Positions 32,481 to 41,538 are shown, counted from the first letter of the stretch. The stretch: 64,000 nucleotides of DNA from Caldatribacterium sp964426875 (GCA_964426875.1 CAYRSB010000003.1:1-64000), one strand, 5' to 3'. A program made the numbers and translations. The notes: generated by a model not told the origin, from the sequence alone.

Positions 32481-33301
32481 AGGGACATCCTCCGGACAAG
32501 CTCTCGAATGATCAGGGTAAGCCTGGGCTGGGCCTCGTTGGCAACCTGAACGACCTCCTCAAAGCTCAGCGGCGCCACCACTCCCTCAATGGCAAGGTCC
32601 GTGATGCAGGAGATCCCAAACACTCGCATTCCTGCGTGCTTCGCCACTATGACTTCGGGAACGGTCGACATTCCCACAGCGTCTGCTCCAATTCTTATGA
32701 GGAAGCGATACTCGGCGGGAGTTTCAAGGCTTGGCCCAGGAAGGGCTACGTAGACTCCCTGATGAAGGTACACACCATGTTCAAGACCGATCTGAAGGGC
32801 GAGACCCCGGAGCTCCGGGTCGTACACCTGGGACATGTCCGGGAAACGAGGTCCAAGTTCAGGATCGTTGGGACCCCGTAGGGGATTGTCACCGAGGAGG
32901 TTGATGTGGTCGGTGATGATCATGAGGTCTCCCCGGCGCATGTTGCGATTAAGACCCCCGGCGGCATTGCTCACAATGAGCACCTCTACTCCCAGATTTC
33001 TCATTACCCGTACCGGGAAAGTCACCTGCTGCAAGGTGTACCCTTCATAGTAATGGAACCTCCCCTGCATGACGACTACCGGCTTTTCAGAGAGAAACCC
33101 CAAAACAAGATTTCCTCGATGGGTTTCCACCGTCGAAACAGGGAAGTGAGGAATTTCCTCATAGGGAATGACTCGGTCAATTTCCACGTCGTCGATGAGT
33201 TGCCCCAGTCCTGTTCCTAAGATGATACCGACTCGTGGGGCACAACGAACTCTCTCCCTTATGAAATTGGCGCTTTCTTCAATCTGTCTGCGCAGTTCCA
33301 T
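32477..33301 (-). CDS. Purine nucleoside phosphorylase, possibly adenine/MTA-type
   Basis: A 274-residue trimeric-type phosphorylase: GIILGTGLGQL (phosphate loop), MQGRFHYYEGY, SNAAGGLN, LPGPSLETPAEYR (base-binding Glu), VGMSTVPEV. The loop that sets base preference reads ISCITDLAIEG: the Asn that selects 6-oxopurines in classical PNPs is Asp, the residue found in MTA phosphorylases. With mtnA downstream, cleavage of methylthioadenosine or 5'-deoxyadenosine is plausible; this is inference. The ATG at 33301 follows GGGAGGTG. Confidence 0.9.
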   Translation of the reverse strand: MELRRQIEESANFIRERVRCAPRVGIILGTGLGQLIDDVEIDRVIPYEEIPHFPVSTVETHRGNLVLGFLSEKPVVVMQGRFHYYEGYTLQQVTFPVRVMRNLGVEVLIVSNAAGGLNRNMRRGDLMIITDHINLLGDNPLRGPNDPELGPRFPDMSQVYDPELRGLALQIGLEHGVYLHQGVYVALPGPSLETPAEYRFLIRIGADAVGMSTVPEVIVAKHAGMRVFGISCITDLAIEGVVAPLSFEEVVQVANEAQPRLTLIIRELVRRMSL

Positions 33302-33318
33302 TTCTACACCTCCCGAAT

Positions 33319-34224
33319 TCACTTTCTCGGAAAAGCTCGAACATACGACTCCCGAAGGAATTTTCTGTCTATATGGGTATATATCTGGGTGGTAGAAATA
33401 TCACTATGTCCCAGAAATTCCTGAACGATTCGAAGTTCTGCTCCCCCCTCAAGAAGGTGTGTGGCAAAGGTGTGGCGCAAGGTATGAGGGGTAATGCGCT
33501 TCTTGATACCCGCCTTAAGGGCGTACCGCCTTACCATGTTCCATATGCTCTGTCGACTCAGGGGACGGCCTTCAGGACCACTGACAAAAATATACCTGCT
33601 CTTTCTTCTCTTGAGAAGCAGGTTCCGGGCGCCGTTGAGATACTCAAGAAGAGCTTCCCTAGCTGCCTCCCCAAATGGAACGATTCGTTCTTTAAATCCT
33701 TTCCCCCAGAGCCTGAGGCAATTCCTCTCGAAGTCAAGGTGTTGAAATTCGAGGGACGCAATCTCACTCACTCTCAGACCACTCGAGTACAACAGCTCAA
33801 GGATGGCCCTATCTCTCACCCCCGAGGGCTTCTTAGTGTCACAGGCATCGATGAGTGCTTCTACTTCTTCTACAGTGAGTACCTCGGGAAGACGCCTTTT
33901 GATACGGGGTACATCAAGAAGCTTGGCCACATTCTCGTGGAGCACCTTTTCTCTCACCAAAAAATCGAAGAAGGTCCTGAGTGCCGATATGCGGCGCGCT
34001 AAGGAAGTTGCTTCAAGGCCTACCTGTGATTCCTGCACCACAAAGGATTCAAGAAGGGGTAAAGAGACTTCCGAAAGAGTGCGGACATTCTGCTGCTTGA
34101 GAAAGGAGAGAAACACAGAGACATCCTGCCGGTAGGCAGAAACCGTATTTTCAGCCACCCTTTGCTCCCAAAAGAGGAAATGGAGAAAAGCCTCGAGGAG
34201 TTCCTCAAATTGAGGATCTTCCAT
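33319..34224 (-). CDS. xerD: Tyrosine recombinase XerD/XerC
   Basis: A 301-residue site-specific recombinase with an N-terminal SAM-like core-binding domain and a C-terminal catalytic domain. The catalytic residues are visible in order: Arg in SSGLRVSEI, Lys in LWGKGFKE, HTLRHTFAT (His and Arg), GHSDIS (His) and the nucleophile in QIYTHI (Tyr). Length and motif spacing fit chromosome dimer resolution enzymes rather than an integrase of a mobile element. It overlaps lgt by 20 bp. Confidence 0.93.
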   Translation of the reverse strand: MEDPQFEELLEAFLHFLFWEQRVAENTVSAYRQDVSVFLSFLKQQNVRTLSEVSLPLLESFVVQESQVGLEATSLARRISALRTFFDFLVREKVLHENVAKLLDVPRIKRRLPEVLTVEEVEALIDACDTKKPSGVRDRAILELLYSSGLRVSEIASLEFQHLDFERNCLRLWGKGFKERIVPFGEAAREALLEYLNGARNLLLKRRKSRYIFVSGPEGRPLSRQSIWNMVRRYALKAGIKKRITPHTLRHTFATHLLEGGAELRIVQEFLGHSDISTTQIYTHIDRKFLRESYVRAFPRK

Positions 34225-34960
34225 GTCGCCTCAAAACCCCCTTGAGAGAGAGCACCAAAAGGATGAGAAGAGCACAGGCCATCTGCCCGATGGTGAGAAA
34301 ACCGAAAAAGGTGAAGGGTTCATCCCGGAGATACTCGATAAGGAATCGAGCAATCCCATAGAGGGCTAAATAGTCGAGAAAGAGCTCCCCTCTGAAACGC
34401 CTCGTCTTTTCTAGACGAAGAAGAATGAAGAGAATGACAAGGGAGTAACCGATGGCGTAAATCTGTGTTGGATAACGGATTCCCTCAAGATGGGGAAACT
34501 TCACCCCCAGGGGGAAAAGAGGGAAAGGAGATACCCGACCATAGCAACAGCCGTTCAGGAAACAACCAACCCGGGCAATGGCGTAACCCAGGGCCAGGGG
34601 TGGGGCAAAGAGGTCAAAAAAAGAGGCCAGGGGGTATTTCTTCAAGATAATGTATGGAACGGCAAAGACAACAGCCCCCACTATGCCACCATAGAAGGTA
34701 AGCCCCCCTTCCCGGAAGAAAAAGATGTGAGAGAGGTTATGGCGATAGTAACCGAAGTTGAGGAGAACATAAGCAATTCTCGATCCAAGAATGGCTCCGA
34801 TGATGCATAAAGAGGCCACCTCAATGACCACCTCAGAGGAAATACCGTAACGAGGAGCTCTCTTTACTGCAAAAATGATTCCAACAAGAAAGGCAACCCC
34901 CAAAAACACTCCGTAAGAGTAGACCGGGAATCGGCCAATGAAAAAAAGTATACGATGCAT
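34205..34960 (-). CDS. lgt: Prolipoprotein diacylglyceryl transferase
   Basis: A 251-residue inner-membrane enzyme that attaches diacylglycerol to lipobox cysteines of prelipoproteins. It has about seven hydrophobic helices, the early YSYGVFLGVAF segment, GGLTFYGGIVGA, and the signature region ALGYAIARVGCFLNGCCYGR. The start codon overlaps the end of the DUF3048 gene by one base (TGATG). Its presence fits the lipoprotein gene at 61.9 kb. Confidence 0.95.
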   Translation of the reverse strand: MHRILFFIGRFPVYSYGVFLGVAFLVGIIFAVKRAPRYGISSEVVIEVASLCIIGAILGSRIAYVLLNFGYYRHNLSHIFFFREGGLTFYGGIVGAVVFAVPYIILKKYPLASFFDLFAPPLALGYAIARVGCFLNGCCYGRVSPFPLFPLGVKFPHLEGIRYPTQIYAIGYSLVILFILLRLEKTRRFRGELFLDYLALYGIARFLIEYLRDEPFTFFGFLTIGQMACALLILLVLSLKGVLRRHGRSSI

Positions 34961-36396
34961 CAGAACACCACCTTTTCAGAAACATCTACAACCTCAATCC
35001 AGAGTTGCCCGGGAGCAATTTTCGCCTCCTTCCCGTCTTCAAGATAAAAGCGCGTTTTATCCCTAAAACTATTCTTTTCCCAAACGAGAGGGATGGCCCT
35101 TCCTCCCACAAACATCCATCCAGACCCCTTCCCCACAAAGCGGATCTCCACTCTCCCCTCCTCGTCCTTGACTCGATGTTCTGTAAGTTGAACAATAACA
35201 GTGCTACAGGAAATCTGCTGTCCCGACTCGGCATCTCTGTGAGGTTCGCCGTTGATGAAACGATAGTACATCCCCCTTTGGGCATCATACACAAACTGCA
35301 CGCGATAGTCACGACCGTAGCGTATTTCTATCCTCTGGGTACCCCGTCCTTCCAGTTTTTCCTCAGGGGAAAGAACTGGAAAGCTGGAGGAACGTACCGG
35401 ACGACTCAGACCGAGACGTTGTGCTTCTTCAAGAAGGTTGGAAAAGAGGGCGTAGAGGTTGTGAGGTGGGCGACGGTCCCGAGAGCGCTCAAAAGGCCTA
35501 AAATTCTTCTGTTCATCGATACTGTCTACAGGGAGTTCCCGAAGATAGGTGTAGGCTTCTACGCTGCCCCCGCTGTGGACAAGGATGGCATCGTGTTCAA
35601 AGGACTTCAAAACAAAATAGGGTCTGGCGCTGCGGATCGGCCCCACCCGGCGAGGAGACCCAGAATAGAAAACAGCCAAGAACCTTGTGATGCCACCCTC
35701 AGTGAGCATCTCATAAACAACGCTGGCCTGAGAAAGTCCGTACTGGGGTCGCGCTCCCGGAGCATTTTCGATGGCAAAGGCAAAAGGACGTTTGGTGAAA
35801 GGAGACCTTCGTTCAAAAGAATAGGCAGGAGGAACGAGTTCCCCTTCGGCAAGAGTCTCTCCCACCATGCCTTCCTTTTGGGTCAAACCTTCTTCAGCAA
35901 GGCGGGCCAAAAGATTGGAAGTTCCCCCTTCTAACGCTCCTTTGATGGTAGTTTCAGCCTTGAGGGCCTCCTCTTTTGTTGTCTCCACCACCTCGAGCTC
36001 TTCCCCAGGAGTAAAGAGACGAGCCCCCGAAGGCGAAGCCCTCTCCAGAATACTCTCCGCCTCGGGAAGGTCAACAGGTGGCTTGGGAATGCGAACCTGC
36101 TCTTTTTTTTGCTCGACCGAAGCAGAGAGCTCACTCCTCACCTGGGGAGGTTCAAGGGATTGTTCTCTTATCTCCTTGGGAGGTTCAAGTTCTGCCTTTC
36201 TCACCTCTTGAGGGGCTACCCCGGCAGGTGTCTTCTTTGAGGGAATTTCCAAGAGTTCAACGACAATCGGTCTCTCCTCTTCTCTGATCACTCGGAAGGA
36301 AAGCCACCACACGGAAACCGCTGCCAGAATGGAAATATTAACCATCAAAGAGATAATAAGAGACAGGGACCACACCCTCTTCTCATTGAACACCAT
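34960..36396 (-). CDS. TonB-like N-terminal anchor fused to a DUF3048 (YerB-like) domain
   Basis: A 478-residue protein directly downstream of exbB-exbD. Residues 1-9 (MVFNEKRVW) are encoded inside the repeated DNA segment; residues about 10-33 form one membrane helix; about 40-185 is an extended Pro/Glu/Lys-rich linker (EPPKEIREQSLEPPQV, RIPKPPVDLPEA) like a TonB periplasmic stalk; about 187-478 is a DUF3048 domain (SVVYEMLTEGGITRFLAVF, RVGPIRSARPYFVL, LVHSGGSVEA). DUF3048 occurs in extracytoplasmic proteins such as Bacillus YerB, of unknown function. The topology puts it where TonB or TolA normally stands. An in-frame extension to 36486 lies inside exbD and is rejected. Confidence 0.85.
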   Translation of the reverse strand: MVFNEKRVWSLSLIISLMVNISILAAVSVWWLSFRVIREEERPIVVELLEIPSKKTPAGVAPQEVRKAELEPPKEIREQSLEPPQVRSELSASVEQKKEQVRIPKPPVDLPEAESILERASPSGARLFTPGEELEVVETTKEEALKAETTIKGALEGGTSNLLARLAEEGLTQKEGMVGETLAEGELVPPAYSFERRSPFTKRPFAFAIENAPGARPQYGLSQASVVYEMLTEGGITRFLAVFYSGSPRRVGPIRSARPYFVLKSFEHDAILVHSGGSVEAYTYLRELPVDSIDEQKNFRPFERSRDRRPPHNLYALFSNLLEEAQRLGLSRPVRSSSFPVLSPEEKLEGRGTQRIEIRYGRDYRVQFVYDAQRGMYYRFINGEPHRDAESGQQISCSTVIVQLTEHRVKDEEGRVEIRFVGKGSGWMFVGGRAIPLVWEKNSFRDKTRFYLEDGKEAKIAPGQLWIEVVDVSEKVVF

Positions 36397-36397
36397 G

Positions 36398-36814
36398 TTA
36401 CTCTTCCTCCCCTGGTTGGGTGGCAATAGCCATCTTCTCCACTCCTGTCCTCCGCAAGAGGTCCATGAGCTTGACCACCCTCCCATGCAGCACTTCTCGG
36501 TCGGCCTCGATGATCACCGAAATGGCAGGATCTTTGCGGAGCTCCACTACCACAAGGCGAGGGAGTTCTGCCCAGTCCACCATGCTTCCATTGAGGTAGA
36601 GGAGGTTGTTCTTCGTGAGGGTTACCGTTATGGTCTTAGCCTCTTCAATACGGGAGAACTGAGCTGAAGGGAGGTTAACCCTCGCTCCCGTCTCTACACT
36701 GATGAAGGTGGTGGTGACGATAAAGAAGATGACGAGCTGTAGGACGACGTCCACCAAGGGTGTGACGTTGACCTGGGGTTCAGCTTTTCTCTTCCACCGC
36801 CGGAATCGGAACAT
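36398..36814 (-). CDS. exbD: ExbD/TolR biopolymer transport protein, copy 1
   Basis: A 138-residue protein with a short basic N terminus, one transmembrane helix containing the proton-relay aspartate (VNVTPLVDVVLQLVIFFIVT) and a periplasmic domain. It works with ExbB as a proton-motive-force-driven motor acting on a TonB/TolA-like partner. It overlaps the end of exbB by 35 bp, and the next gene starts 1 bp after its stop. The sequence is identical to copy 2. Confidence 0.95.
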   Translation of the reverse strand: MFRFRRWKRKAEPQVNVTPLVDVVLQLVIFFIVTTTFISVETGARVNLPSAQFSRIEEAKTITVTLTKNNLLYLNGSMVDWAELPRLVVVELRKDPAISVIIEADREVLHGRVVKLMDLLRRTGVEKMAIATQPGEEE

Positions 36815-37475
36815 TCTCCTCGCTCTCCCTCAAGATGCTCCCCGTCTCCCTCTGGGGAGGGGGTGCACTGCTCTCGATGAGTTCCAAGACCTCACTCGCT
36901 GCTCGCTCAACATCACCTATGATGTTCTCGGAGAGATGGGAAAGGTAGTGGTGCATGACCAGGGTGGGAATGGCCACAGAGAGCCCTGCTGCAGTAGTGA
37001 TCAAGGCCTCGGATATTCCCCCAGCCATCTCCTGAGGTTTCCCCACTCCTAAGGCGGCGATGACGGCAAAAGTCCGGATCATTCCGGTGACAGTTCCCAA
37101 AAGTCCAAGGAGAGGAGAAACATTGGCCACTACCACCAGGGTGGAGAGTCTCTTCTCATAGAAGGGGAGCTCAAAAGAGGCTGCTGTCTCCATGGCCTCT
37201 CGTGCTTCCCGGGGATGGCCACTGAGGTACTTCTTGATCCCGGCCAGGATGATGCGGGAGGCCGGATTCTGGTGTTTGGTGCTCACCTCAAAGACACCAT
37301 TGAGGTCCCCCTGGGCCAGGGCCTTTCGTACCGCTCTGAGGTACCGACGTACTCTTTCTCTGGAGTGGCGCAGGACATACCATCGTTCGATAAAGACGGC
37401 CAGAGCAATGACCGAACAGGCAACAATGGGGTACATGATGAGTCCGCCTTTTATGATGACGGAGAAGATCTGCAT
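36780..37475 (-). CDS. exbB: ExbB/TolQ/MotA-family proton channel protein, copy 1
   Basis: A 231-residue inner-membrane protein with three hydrophobic segments: an N-terminal helix (IKGGLIMYPIVACSVIALAVFI) and two C-terminal helices around TLVVVANVSPLLGLLGTVTGMIRTF and GISEALITTAAGLSVAIPTLV, the conserved MotA/TolQ/ExbB block. Forms the pentameric channel with ExbD. The ribosome-binding site AAGGAGG is inside the repeat. It starts 24 bp after the stop of the large TPR gene. Confidence 0.95.
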   Translation of the reverse strand: MQIFSVIIKGGLIMYPIVACSVIALAVFIERWYVLRHSRERVRRYLRAVRKALAQGDLNGVFEVSTKHQNPASRIILAGIKKYLSGHPREAREAMETAASFELPFYEKRLSTLVVVANVSPLLGLLGTVTGMIRTFAVIAALGVGKPQEMAGGISEALITTAAGLSVAIPTLVMHHYLSHLSENIIGDVERAASEVLELIESSAPPPQRETGSILRESEENVPIPAVEEKS

Positions 37476-37499
37476 GGTCTTAGGCCTCCTTAGAAATCT

Positions 37500-40400
37500 C
37501 TACTCCCTCGTCAGCACCATAATACGCTCCTTAGCTCTGAGCACCCATTCGTCACTTTCTTTTCTCTCTTCGAGGGCTTTATACACCGAGAGAGCTTCCT
37601 CATACCTTTCCAGGTGCTCAAGACAAACTCCAAGCCAATATCCTCCCCGAGTAAAGAATTCGCTCTCCCCGGCATCAAAGATTTTCTGGAAGAGAGAACA
37701 GGCTTCCTCAAAGCGCTCCTTTTTGAGAAGAGTGCTCCCAACTCTGTACCACACAGGAAGAAGCTCTGAGAGGGAGATTACCCCTGATTCAAGCCTCCGC
37801 AACTCTCTGAGCGCTCCCTCGAAATCCTCTTCTCCAAGAAGAATGTTTACAAGAAGGGAAAGGAGCTCGTTCTTGTGTTCCCCGTGCGGGAAGCGTTCCT
37901 CGTACACGGCAATAGTCCACTTTGCCTTATTCATATCTTGAGAAAAGTAAGCAGCCCATGCCAAGAGGGCAAGAATCTCCTGCGCCTTAAGATGTTCGGA
38001 ATACAGCGAAAGGAAGACTTCGGCTTCACTGATGAAAGCAGTGTAGTCTTTCAGGGCATAGAGTTCCTCAAGAAGGAGGAGGCGAATCTGGTCGTCCCAT
38101 TCTCCCTGCCCCTTTATGCGTTCAAGCACGGCGATACTCTCCCGGAATGCACCCAAACGGTAGTAAGCCAGAGCCATTCTCCACAGCGTAGCAACACTGG
38201 CCTTCCCTTTCTTCTCCAGAAGACTTACCCATTGTATCACTTCTCCCCAAGTCTCCGTTCGGTAGGCAATGTCCACGAGATAGAGAAGTGCCTCTCGACG
38301 CAAGTCCTCAGGAAAGCTGAGACAATCCTTGAGGCACGAACGAGCCTCTTCCAGACGATTGAGATAGTAGTAAGACTTACCCAGGAGGAAGAGCCTCACT
38401 TGAGATTCCTCCGGGGTGAGTTCCTCACTTTTGAGGGTCTCAAGGGAGACAGTTGCTTCACTATATTGCCCTTCCTCTACGCTTTTGAGGGCTTCTTTAA
38501 GTTTTTTCCTTGCTGGACTTTCCAGAATTTCCTCTGGTTTTTCACCTGCTTTTTTGAGAACCTCCCGAGCTTTCTCTTCCTCTCCCAGGCGTTCGTAGGC
38601 CAAAGCCAAAAGAAGGAGGTATTCTCTGTCGAGTCTTCCCACCCTTTTTTCAAGAAGGGAAAGGTTGTCGATCACTCCCTTCCAGTCCTCCTTCTTGTGG
38701 GAGATCCGAGCCTTGAGGTGGAGAAAGTCAGCCGGGAAAAGCTCCAAAAGGGCAGACTCCCTGTCTGCTATGGTTTCTTCAGCTTCTTTTGCTCTCCCCA
38801 TTTCAAGGTACAACGAGGCTAACCTTAGGGAAGCCTCGGTTGCAAACCTACCCTGGGGGTATTTGGTGAGATATTCTCGGAAGGCAATTTCTGCTTCCCT
38901 GAAGTTTCGCCTTCGATAGAGTGAATCAGCCAGGAGAAATTCTCCCTTTTCCCCTTCAAGCTGGGCAAAATACCTCCCTGCCTCCTCTTCATTCTCCAAG
39001 GCCCTGTAGGTGTAGCCAAGCATCTCTTTTATCTGGGGAACGAACAAACTCTGAGGATACTTCCTCAAAAAGGATTCAAGAGCGGTCTTGACCCTGTCCC
39101 ATTCTTTTTCGTTGTAGAGGGCAAGAGTGTAAAAGAAAGTAGCCTTTTCAAGGAGAGAGCTCTGGGGAAAACGGATAACGAATTGTTGAAAAGCCTTTTC
39201 TGTCTCCTTATTCTTCCCCTCCCGAGCAAGCACCTCGACTCGAAGGGCCTCCGCCTCCTCGATAAAGCTTGAGTAAGGATATTCTTTCACAATTTCTTCG
39301 AGAAGTGGCAGTGTGTCGCTGTATCGCCCAAGGGCATGGAGAGACGTTGCCATCCCCCAAAGAACTTTCCCCTTTTCCTCTCCCTCCTCGATATACTGAG
39401 AGGCCGCTCTGTAGTGCTCGAGAGCTCTAAGCCATGCTCCTTCCTCGGCATAGATTTCCCCTAAGACGAGATGGGCCCCTCCCAAAGATGGGTCGTTCTT
39501 CACTGCTTCTTCAAACATCCTTTTGGCCTCGGCCTTGTCTCCCCATCCGAAGAGTTCAAAACCGACCTCGTAATACTGCCAGGCTTTTTCTTTGGGTTGA
39601 GACGCAGAAGTGGCTGCTTTCTTTCTTTCCTCCACATAAGCCTCCTTTCTACCCATCCGATAATAGCAGCGGGCGAGATAGTCGTGAGCCTCAGAGAAAA
39701 AGGGACTAAGAACCACTGCCCTCTCGAAGTAAGAGGCCGCCTCACTATATCGAGCTTCCTCATAAAGCCTATATCCCTCTTCGAAGGCCTTTACGGCCTC
39801 ACGACCATATTTCTTCTCTTTCCGGGTTCTCTCCAGAAAACGTTGGGCCTGGGCATGAAGGGGGTCTATCTCAAGGAGCTTTACCCAGGCATCCTCCGAA
39901 CCATCAAGATCCCCAAGCTCGTAGAGTGAACGACCAAGCCAGTAGTAAGCCTCTTTCATCCTTGGATTGGAGAAAACCGCTTCTTTAAAGGATTCCGCTG
40001 CTTTCTTGAAATCCCCCTGGGTAAAGCGCTCGTATCCTCTAACGTACGCCTCGTAGGCGGATTTTCCAAAAATGCGACCCTTCTCAGCCATCTGGGCAAA
40101 ATATCGGGCTTCTCTAAGACTTGAATCGAGTTCCAAGGCTCTCTTGAAGAGCTCTTCCGCTTTTTCCATGTCCTCTTTTTCGTACCATATTTTCCCCCAG
40201 AGGAGGTACACCTCCGCCCAAGAGGGGGCAAGCTCTGCTGCCCTCTCCACGTAAGAGAGGGCTTCGCCAAACTTCTCCTGGGACAGGCAGAAGAAGGCAA
40301 GGCGGAAGTAGGCCTGCGCTACGGGGAGTGCTGAAGCTCCATAGGTGGTCTTGAGCTTTTCAAGATACTGTTCCCATGTTTCTACTTCCTTAGCCCACCA

Positions 40401-41120
40401 TTTTGTGGTCCGATACATGCAGGCAAGATAGTAGTAAGCCTCGGGGTAATTCGGTTGCCTTCCTATCGTTTCTCGAGCAAGCGAAAAAGCCTTCTGCCAA
40501 AGAGGTCTATCGGGGTACTGGCTCGTCCCATAGGTACGTATGGCCTCATCCATGGACACGACTCCTTCATAGAGAGGCACAAGGTCCTCAAGAGGAAAGG
40601 GGAAGGAAGCCGTTTCAAAGGAGGAAATTCCAAGAATCGGGCTTATGTTTTCCAGGACATACTCTCCAAAAGAAACGAGCTCCTCCATCTCTAAAACCAC
40701 ACTTGGAATGTCCATATAGGTCCCTTTTTGGACGTCGAAGAGACGAGTGCTTATCACTACCCTTTCTTTCCCTCCTACAACCCTATGGCGGAAGGAACCA
40801 GAAACAAGATGAGAACAACCTATTTTCCTGGCAAGGTTTTGGGCAGTTAAGGGTACAAGAACCGCATCCCACGAGAGGCCTGATTCTCGCACCAAGTTGT
40901 CGGAAAGCACCACATCACACACTCTCACGTATCTTTCGAGTTCCCGCTTCACAAGGTCTCGCAGGAGATACCCCAAAAAGGCCTTCTCACCATCCCGAGC
41001 GGCAAAGGGAAGAAGGGCCACAAGGGGGTGGTTCTGCGACGTGGCAAAATCGCCAAGGAGAAAAACGAAAAACACACAAAACAGGAAAGACATCCACACC
41101 CTCTTCTCATTGAACACCAT
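37500..41120 (-). CDS. Large secreted TPR-repeat protein linked to exbB-exbD copy 2
   Basis: A 1206-residue protein. The N terminus is MVFNEKRVW (from the repeat) followed by MSFLFCVFFVFLLGDFATSQ, together a Sec signal peptide or anchor. Residues about 30-200 resemble a GNA1162/curli-assembly-like domain that senses or binds (LVALLPFAARDGEKAFLGYLL; LVSGSFR), and the remainder is at least fifteen TPR-like helical repeats (AYYYLACMYR, AYYWLGRSLYELGDLDGSEDAW and so on). It should be periplasmic and bind other proteins. An alternative ATG at 41093, with AGAGG before it, would drop the first nine residues. Position after exbB-exbD parallels that of the TonB-like protein after copy 1. Confidence 0.85.
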   Translation of the reverse strand: MVFNEKRVWMSFLFCVFFVFLLGDFATSQNHPLVALLPFAARDGEKAFLGYLLRDLVKRELERYVRVCDVVLSDNLVRESGLSWDAVLVPLTAQNLARKIGCSHLVSGSFRHRVVGGKERVVISTRLFDVQKGTYMDIPSVVLEMEELVSFGEYVLENISPILGISSFETASFPFPLEDLVPLYEGVVSMDEAIRTYGTSQYPDRPLWQKAFSLARETIGRQPNYPEAYYYLACMYRTTKWWAKEVETWEQYLEKLKTTYGASALPVAQAYFRLAFFCLSQEKFGEALSYVERAAELAPSWAEVYLLWGKIWYEKEDMEKAEELFKRALELDSSLREARYFAQMAEKGRIFGKSAYEAYVRGYERFTQGDFKKAAESFKEAVFSNPRMKEAYYWLGRSLYELGDLDGSEDAWVKLLEIDPLHAQAQRFLERTRKEKKYGREAVKAFEEGYRLYEEARYSEAASYFERAVVLSPFFSEAHDYLARCYYRMGRKEAYVEERKKAATSASQPKEKAWQYYEVGFELFGWGDKAEAKRMFEEAVKNDPSLGGAHLVLGEIYAEEGAWLRALEHYRAASQYIEEGEEKGKVLWGMATSLHALGRYSDTLPLLEEIVKEYPYSSFIEEAEALRVEVLAREGKNKETEKAFQQFVIRFPQSSLLEKATFFYTLALYNEKEWDRVKTALESFLRKYPQSLFVPQIKEMLGYTYRALENEEEAGRYFAQLEGEKGEFLLADSLYRRRNFREAEIAFREYLTKYPQGRFATEASLRLASLYLEMGRAKEAEETIADRESALLELFPADFLHLKARISHKKEDWKGVIDNLSLLEKRVGRLDREYLLLLALAYERLGEEEKAREVLKKAGEKPEEILESPARKKLKEALKSVEEGQYSEATVSLETLKSEELTPEESQVRLFLLGKSYYYLNRLEEARSCLKDCLSFPEDLRREALLYLVDIAYRTETWGEVIQWVSLLEKKGKASVATLWRMALAYYRLGAFRESIAVLERIKGQGEWDDQIRLLLLEELYALKDYTAFISEAEVFLSLYSEHLKAQEILALLAWAAYFSQDMNKAKWTIAVYEERFPHGEHKNELLSLLVNILLGEEDFEGALRELRRLESGVISLSELLPVWYRVGSTLLKKERFEEACSLFQKIFDAGESEFFTRGGYWLGVCLEHLERYEEALSVYKALEERKESDEWVLRAKERIMVLTRE

Positions 41121-41121
41121 G

Positions 41122-41538
41122 TTACTCTTCCTCCCCTGGTTGGGTGGCAATAGCCATCTTCTCCACTCCTGTCCTCCGCAAGAGGTCCATGAGCTTGACC
41201 ACCCTCCCATGCAGCACTTCTCGGTCGGCCTCGATGATCACCGAAATGGCAGGATCTTTGCGGAGCTCCACTACCACAAGGCGAGGGAGTTCTGCCCAGT
41301 CCACCATGCTTCCATTGAGGTAGAGGAGGTTGTTCTTCGTGAGGGTTACCGTTATGGTCTTAGCCTCTTCAATACGGGAGAACTGAGCTGAAGGGAGGTT
41401 AACCCTCGCTCCCGTCTCTACACTGATGAAGGTGGTGGTGACGATAAAGAAGATGACGAGCTGTAGGACGACGTCCACCAAGGGTGTGACGTTGACCTGG
41501 GGTTCAGCTTTTCTCTTCCACCGCCGGAATCGGAACAT
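41122..41538 (-). CDS. exbD: ExbD/TolR biopolymer transport protein, copy 2
   Basis: Identical in sequence to the protein at 36398-36814, with the same transmembrane aspartate segment NVTPLVDVVLQLVIFF and the same 35-bp overlap with exbB. Here the gene following 1 bp after the stop is the large TPR protein instead of the TonB-like/DUF3048 protein, so the same motor subunit is wired to a different partner. Confidence 0.95.
   Translation of the reverse strand: MFRFRRWKRKAEPQVNVTPLVDVVLQLVIFFIVTTTFISVETGARVNLPSAQFSRIEEAKTITVTLTKNNLLYLNGSMVDWAELPRLVVVELRKDPAISVIIEADREVLHGRVVKLMDLLRRTGVEKMAIATQPGEEE

Larger units (their letters stand above)
36370..37493. repeat. 1124-bp perfect direct repeat, copy 1 (exbB-exbD)
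   Basis: Identical to 41094-42217 (offset 4724) as far as I can read; no mismatch was found. The repeat runs from the ribosome-binding site of exbB (CTAAGGAGGCC) through exbB and exbD to codon 9 of the following gene. At the left edge the base before the repeat differs (36369 A against 41093 T), and at the right edge the sequence diverges after 37493. Confidence 0.97.

Noticed and set aside
33319..34224. XerD-type gene as an integrase of a mobile element
   Set aside because: It is embedded by overlap in a housekeeping operon with lgt and has the length of chromosomal Xer proteins.
35005..35934. 309-residue plus-strand open frame
   Set aside because: It is antisense to the DUF3048 fusion gene.
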